A stretch of DNA of 64,000 nucleotides, from the NCBI RefSeq assembly GCF_013249065.1, contig NZ_JABRWQ010000001.1:496001-560000 (forward strand), written 5' to 3'. The translations under genes and the position numbers were made by a program. Below are positions 60,779 through 64,000 of the stretch, one piece after another. Source of the stretch: Winogradskyella litoriviva. Lineage in GTDB: Bacteria > Bacteroidota > Bacteroidia > Flavobacteriales > Flavobacteriaceae. Position 1 is the first letter of the stretch. Every line of letters begins with the position of its first letter. The notes beneath the pieces were generated by a model. The model worked only from the letters and a program-made list of their open reading frames with translations. It did no database searches and was not told the origin of the DNA.

Positions 60779-62239
60779 ATGAAATCAATCAAACCAATTA
60801 TTCTCAGTTTTATTTTAATTCTATTTTCTTGTGAATATGACGAAACAAACACTGAATCATACGTAGATTTTTACAATATTGAATTTGCCGGAGATCAATA
60901 TAATGAGAATGGAGAAAACCAATTCATTAGTACGGAAACCATTCCTATTTCTACATTTTCAATAGATGCTGATGGTGCTTCATATTCCAATATTAGACGA
61001 TATATTCAACAAGACCAATCATTACCTCCTGTTGCGGCTGTAAGAACAGAAGAACTCATTAATTATTTCAATTTAGATTACGCCTATAATGATGCTACAC
61101 ATCCTATCAATTTAAATGGTGAGATCAGTTCTTGTCCATGGAATACTGATCATAAACTGTTTAGAATTGGCATGAAAGCCAAACCTTTAAACCTAAATGA
61201 TACACAAACCTCAAATTTTGTATTATTAATAGATGTATCAGGATCTATGGGTAGTGAAGACAAATTAGAACTTTTAAAAAGCGGTTTTAAAGATTTTGTA
61301 GACCAAACCTCTGATACAGATAAAATTGCCATTGTTACCTATGCTGGTTCTGCAGGTCTTGTTTTACCATCTACAGCATGTTCTAATAAGCAAACAATTA
61401 AAGATGCTATTGACAGCTTAGGTTCTGGAGGTAGCACAGCTGGTGCAGAAGGTATTATTACCGCATACGATATTGCTATTGAGAATTTTATTACTAATGG
61501 AAATAATAGAATTATAATTGGTACGGATGGCGATTTTAATGTTGGCATTAGCAACCAAGATGACTTAATAAGTTTAATTGAAGAAAAGCGAGATTTAGGT
61601 GTTTTTCTGACGGTTTTAGGAGTTGGACGTGGAAATCTTAATGACGGTACATTAGAACAAATTGCAAACAAAGGCAATGGCACTTATGAGTATATTGATA
61701 CTATAGAGCAATTAAGAAAAGTCTTTATTTATGATTATAGTAAGTTTTTTACAGTAGCTAAAGATGTAAAAGTGCAAGTAGAATTTAATCCAGAAATCGT
61801 TGATACTTATCGCCTAATTGGCTATGAAAACAGAGCCTTAAATACAGAAGATTTTGAAGATGACACAGAAGATGCTGGAGAGATTGGTGCCAACCAAAAC
61901 ATAACAGCGATTTACGAAATTGTACCAACTGTAGAGGCCAACCTTCTTAACGAAAAAGCTTTTACAATTGCAGTGAGATATAAGCTACCAGATACTGATA
62001 CTAGTATTCCAATGACTTTAGATATCTACGACCAAGAAGTTGCTTTTAGTCAATCTTCAGATTTTATGAAATTTACAGCAAGTGTTGCCTCGTTTTCAAT
62101 GTTAATTACTGATTCTGAATTTAAAGGAGATACCAGTTATTCTAACATTTCAAATTGGCTGAATCAAACTAGTCTTTCAGATGAGTACAATTTTAAGAAT
62201 CAATTTAAAACTATAGTCTTAGACGCATCATCTCTATAA
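60779..62239 (+). CDS. Lipoprotein with von Willebrand factor A domain (YfbK-like)
   Basis: 486 residues. The signal peptide ends in lipobox LFSC (Cys18). A YfbK-type N-terminal region (TFSIDADGASYSNIRRYIQQ, AAVRTEELINYFNLDY) precedes the VWA domain (about 145-320) with the metal-ion adhesion site DVSGS (152-156), GGSTAGAEGI and GTDGDFNVG. The C-terminal part (about 330-486) is the DUF3520-like tail. The MIDAS is complete, so it should bind a partner through Mg2+. Location and partner are unknown; a second lipoprotein gene follows at 62288. Confidence 0.9.
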   Translation: MKSIKPIILSFILILFSCEYDETNTESYVDFYNIEFAGDQYNENGENQFISTETIPISTFSIDADGASYSNIRRYIQQDQSLPPVAAVRTEELINYFNLDYAYNDATHPINLNGEISSCPWNTDHKLFRIGMKAKPLNLNDTQTSNFVLLIDVSGSMGSEDKLELLKSGFKDFVDQTSDTDKIAIVTYAGSAGLVLPSTACSNKQTIKDAIDSLGSGGSTAGAEGIITAYDIAIENFITNGNNRIIIGTDGDFNVGISNQDDLISLIEEKRDLGVFLTVLGVGRGNLNDGTLEQIANKGNGTYEYIDTIEQLRKVFIYDYSKFFTVAKDVKVQVEFNPEIVDTYRLIGYENRALNTEDFEDDTEDAGEIGANQNITAIYEIVPTVEANLLNEKAFTIAVRYKLPDTDTSIPMTLDIYDQEVAFSQSSDFMKFTASVASFSMLITDSEFKGDTSYSNISNWLNQTSLSDEYNFKNQFKTIVLDASSL

Positions 62240-62287
62240 TTCTTTTCTATTTCTTTTAAATTAGAAAAACCTCTTAAAACTATTCAC

Positions 62288-62686
62288 ATGAAAAAAATTA
62301 TTTTTTATCTCACATTTATAATTGTAACAAGTACAATCTTTATTGCTTGCAGTCTACCTGACGACGATCCTGTAACATGCGAAGAAATGATTGCAGAATT
62401 ACAACAATTAAAAATTACAATTGAAGAATACGCAGCAACTTCAACTTGTAGCGAAGAATTTGAATGTCAATACATAGCCTTTGGTTCTAAACCATGTGGT
62501 GGTCCTTGGGAATATCTTATTTACACAACATCTATAGATACTGAGCAACTAATTATTATGGTTAATGAATATAATGAACTAGAAAATAATTACAATGAAA
62601 TTTGTGGAGCGATTTCTGATTGTTCAGTACCAATTGAACCAACTGGCTTTACTTGCGAAGATAATAAGTGTATTCCTATTTTTTAA
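62288..62686 (+). CDS. Cys-rich lipoprotein, unknown function
   Basis: 132 residues. Signal peptide with lipobox FIACS (Cys21). The mature part contains eight further Cys (for example TCEEM, STCSEEFECQY, KPCGGPWEYL, EICGAISDCS, FTCEDNKCIP), probably forming disulfides outside the cytoplasm. PCGGPWEYLIYTTSIDTEQL and the terminal CxxxxCxP recur in small Bacteroidota lipoproteins that I know only as hypothetical. It lies 48 bases behind the VWA lipoprotein gene and may be co-transcribed. Confidence 0.7.
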   Translation: MKKIIFYLTFIIVTSTIFIACSLPDDDPVTCEEMIAELQQLKITIEEYAATSTCSEEFECQYIAFGSKPCGGPWEYLIYTTSIDTEQLIIMVNEYNELENNYNEICGAISDCSVPIEPTGFTCEDNKCIPIF

Positions 62687-62710
62687 ACTTTAAAAACTTA
62701 GTTATTTAGT

Positions 62711-62718
62711 TATTTTTG
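62711..62718 (+). promoter_or_regulatory. Promoter -7 element of the plsC-desaturase unit
   Basis: TATTTTTG fits TAnnTTTG 20 bases ahead of the GTG at 62739. The -33 box is not clear. Confidence 0.45.
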
Positions 62719-62738
62719 TATCACTAAACCTCGTTGTT

Positions 62739-63476
62739 GTGCAAAAAATACTCGCCTATCCTCTTTCGGTTCTTTTTTATTTATGCTTTGGCTTAACCTT
62801 AGTTGTTTTTCAATTTATACAGTGGTTTTGCCACAAAACATTTGGTTATAAAGGCCTTAAGAATGCCGTAGACGTTTTACAATTTGCCATAATGCGATGC
62901 CTTAATATTTTAGGTACTCAAATATCTTTCAATAATCCATATAATATTAGCACAGACCGACCATTAATTATTGTTGCTAATCACCAAAGCATGTACGATA
63001 TTTCACCAATATTATGGTATATGCGCAAACATCATGTAAAATTTGTTTCTAAAAAAGAACTAGGAAAAGGCATTCCCAGTATCTCTTATAATTTACGTCA
63101 TGGTGGTTCCGTTTTAATAGACCGAAAAAATCCAAGACAAGCCTTACCTGCCATGATGAAATTTGGCGAGTATATTGAAAAAACGAAAAGAGCAGCTGTA
63201 ATATTTCCTGAAGGTACAAGAAGTAAAGATGGTAAACCAAGGCCATTTAAAACAAAAGGCTTAGAAATGTTAATGAAAAAAGTACCCTCTGCTTTAATTG
63301 TTCCCATTACTGTAAATAACTCTTGGAAGATGTTGCGCTATGGCACTTTTCCGATGGGAATAGGAAATCATATTAAATTTACTGTGCATAAGCCCTTAGA
63401 AATTACTAACTTTACTGATAAGGCCGAATTAATTCAGCAAGTTGAAAAAACTATTGTTGAAGCCATTGAAAGTTAA
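62739..63476 (+). CDS. plsC: 1-acylglycerol-3-phosphate O-acyltransferase (PlsC family)
   Basis: 245 residues from GTG 62739. N-terminal membrane segment (ILAYPLSVLFYLCFGLTLVV), motif I NHQSMYD (about 81-87), motif III FPEGTRSKDGKPRPFKTKG, and the VPITVNNSW strand. It adds the second acyl chain to lysophosphatidic acid in phospholipid synthesis. An acyl-ACP desaturase follows 23 bases downstream, so lipid acylation and desaturation genes are together. Confidence 0.93.
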   Translation: MQKILAYPLSVLFYLCFGLTLVVFQFIQWFCHKTFGYKGLKNAVDVLQFAIMRCLNILGTQISFNNPYNISTDRPLIIVANHQSMYDISPILWYMRKHHVKFVSKKELGKGIPSISYNLRHGGSVLIDRKNPRQALPAMMKFGEYIEKTKRAAVIFPEGTRSKDGKPRPFKTKGLEMLMKKVPSALIVPITVNNSWKMLRYGTFPMGIGNHIKFTVHKPLEITNFTDKAELIQQVEKTIVEAIES

Positions 63477-63499
63477 ACACAAAAAAACTACTATAAAAT

Positions 63500-64000
63500 A
63501 TGTCATTGAAAAATGTAAGATTGGAAGTGATGCAACATCTCGAAAAAGATGTACAATCACTTATTGAAAAATATTTAATACCTGTTGAAAAAATTTGGCA
63601 GCCTACCGATTTCTTACCCGATTCTACAAAAGACACATTTTTCGAAGATGTTAGAGAAATAAGAGAACTTTCTAAAGAATTACCTTATGATTTTTGGGTG
63701 GTTTTAGTTGGTGATATGATTACAGAAGAAGCCTTACCAAGTTATGAATCTTGGTTAATGGATGTTGAAGGTATTGACCAAGTAGAACGAAACGGTTGGT
63801 CTACATGGTTAAGACATTGGACAGGAGAAGAAAATAGACATGGTGATGTTTTAAATAAATATTTATACTTATCTGGACGCGTAAATATGCGCGAAATTGA
63901 AAAAACAACGCAATATTTAATTAATGATGGTTTTGATATTGGTACAGGTAGAGATCCATATAAAAACTTTGTTTATACCAGTTTTCAAGAATTAGCAACA
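63500..64000 (+). CDS. Acyl-ACP desaturase, N-terminal part (3' end outside window)
   Basis: The frame begins at ATG 63500 and stays open to the window edge (167 residues). N-terminal VRLEVMQHLEKDVQSLIEKY and IWQPTDFLPD are family-typical. The di-iron helices begin with DMITEEALPSYESWL and WLRHWTGEENRHGDVLNKYL, containing the Glu...EENRH iron-ligand motif of soluble stearoyl-ACP-type desaturases. It puts a cis double bond into acyl-ACP, which helps keep membranes fluid in the cold. It follows plsC. Confidence 0.92.
   Translation, partial: MSLKNVRLEVMQHLEKDVQSLIEKYLIPVEKIWQPTDFLPDSTKDTFFEDVREIRELSKELPYDFWVVLVGDMITEEALPSYESWLMDVEGIDQVERNGWSTWLRHWTGEENRHGDVLNKYLYLSGRVNMREIEKTTQYLINDGFDIGTGRDPYKNFVYTSFQELAT

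Overview
The window is from a Bacteroidota chromosome, most likely a marine member of the Flavobacteriaceae (Olleya / Lacinutrix / Winogradskyella-like). Four things point there. The DNA is AT-rich and compact. Many starts carry the Bacteroidota -7 promoter motif TAnnTTTG and lack a strong Shine-Dalgarno. atpD-atpC stands apart from the rest of the ATP synthase genes. Several gene families are typical of the group: type IX secretion (PorZ and substrates with C-terminal sorting domains), numerous TonB-dependent receptors, a FeoB-associated Cys-rich peptide, and a MocR regulator. No prophage, CRISPR array, rRNA operon or complete insertion sequence is visible. One tRNA-Asn(GTT) is present.

Layout. 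1-2.4 kb: tail of a GDSL-type hydrolase, then atpD-atpC. 2.5-8.1 kb: a damage-response-like mutagenesis cassette, with a LexA-like S24 repressor divergent from a short DnaE-type polymerase and a Y-family polymerase; the gaps are filled with several families of palindromic and MITE-like repeats. 8.4-9.7 kb: XRE/DUF2975 pair and a DUF2007-type protein. 9.7-13.1 kb: a MocR regulator that has lost its PLP lysine, divergent from a BtuB-like receptor. 13.5-16.5 kb: NfeD-like/flotillin/DUF3784 membrane operon. 16.5-24.7 kb: JmjC-like cupin protein, small beta-barrel, RecX, a 1831-residue T9SS-secreted mosaic protein and a lipoprotein. 24.8-30.4 kb: TonB receptor, RecO, PorZ. 30.5-33 kb: an AlgI/AlgX-like O-acetylation pair. 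33-41 kb: glutamate dehydrogenase, beta-barrel, trans-sulfuration enzyme, DUF3298 lipoprotein, CPA1 antiporter, ArsC-like protein, acyltransferase, thioesterase. 41-44.6 kb: yicC-gmk-nadD, yraN and an LD-carboxypeptidase. 44.8-49.1 kb: tRNA-Asn, RseP, M1 peptidase, SCO protein. 49.2-59.3 kb: a large metal-acquisition block. 59.3-64 kb: TerB/DnaJ protein, bacilliredoxin, VWA lipoprotein, Cys-rich lipoprotein, PlsC and the start of an acyl-ACP desaturase.

The metal block is the most coherent system. feoA-feoB and two tiny membrane proteins converge on an MntR/DtxR-type regulator. That regulator is divergent from a TonB receptor with a CxxC pair in its plug, followed by a TroA-like binding protein, an ABC ATPase, a VOC protein and two ABC-3 permeases. 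Each permease carries a winged-helix-like C-terminal extension, and the first has no ATG/GTG/TTG start for its first membrane segment. An inverted repeat sits on the -33 region of the receptor promoter.

The strongest candidates for new biology are the permease-winged-helix fusions, the mutagenesis cassette with its candidate operators, and the lysine-less MocR regulator with a two-direct-plus-one-inverted operator. Family assignments come from motif recognition by eye; no database search was run.
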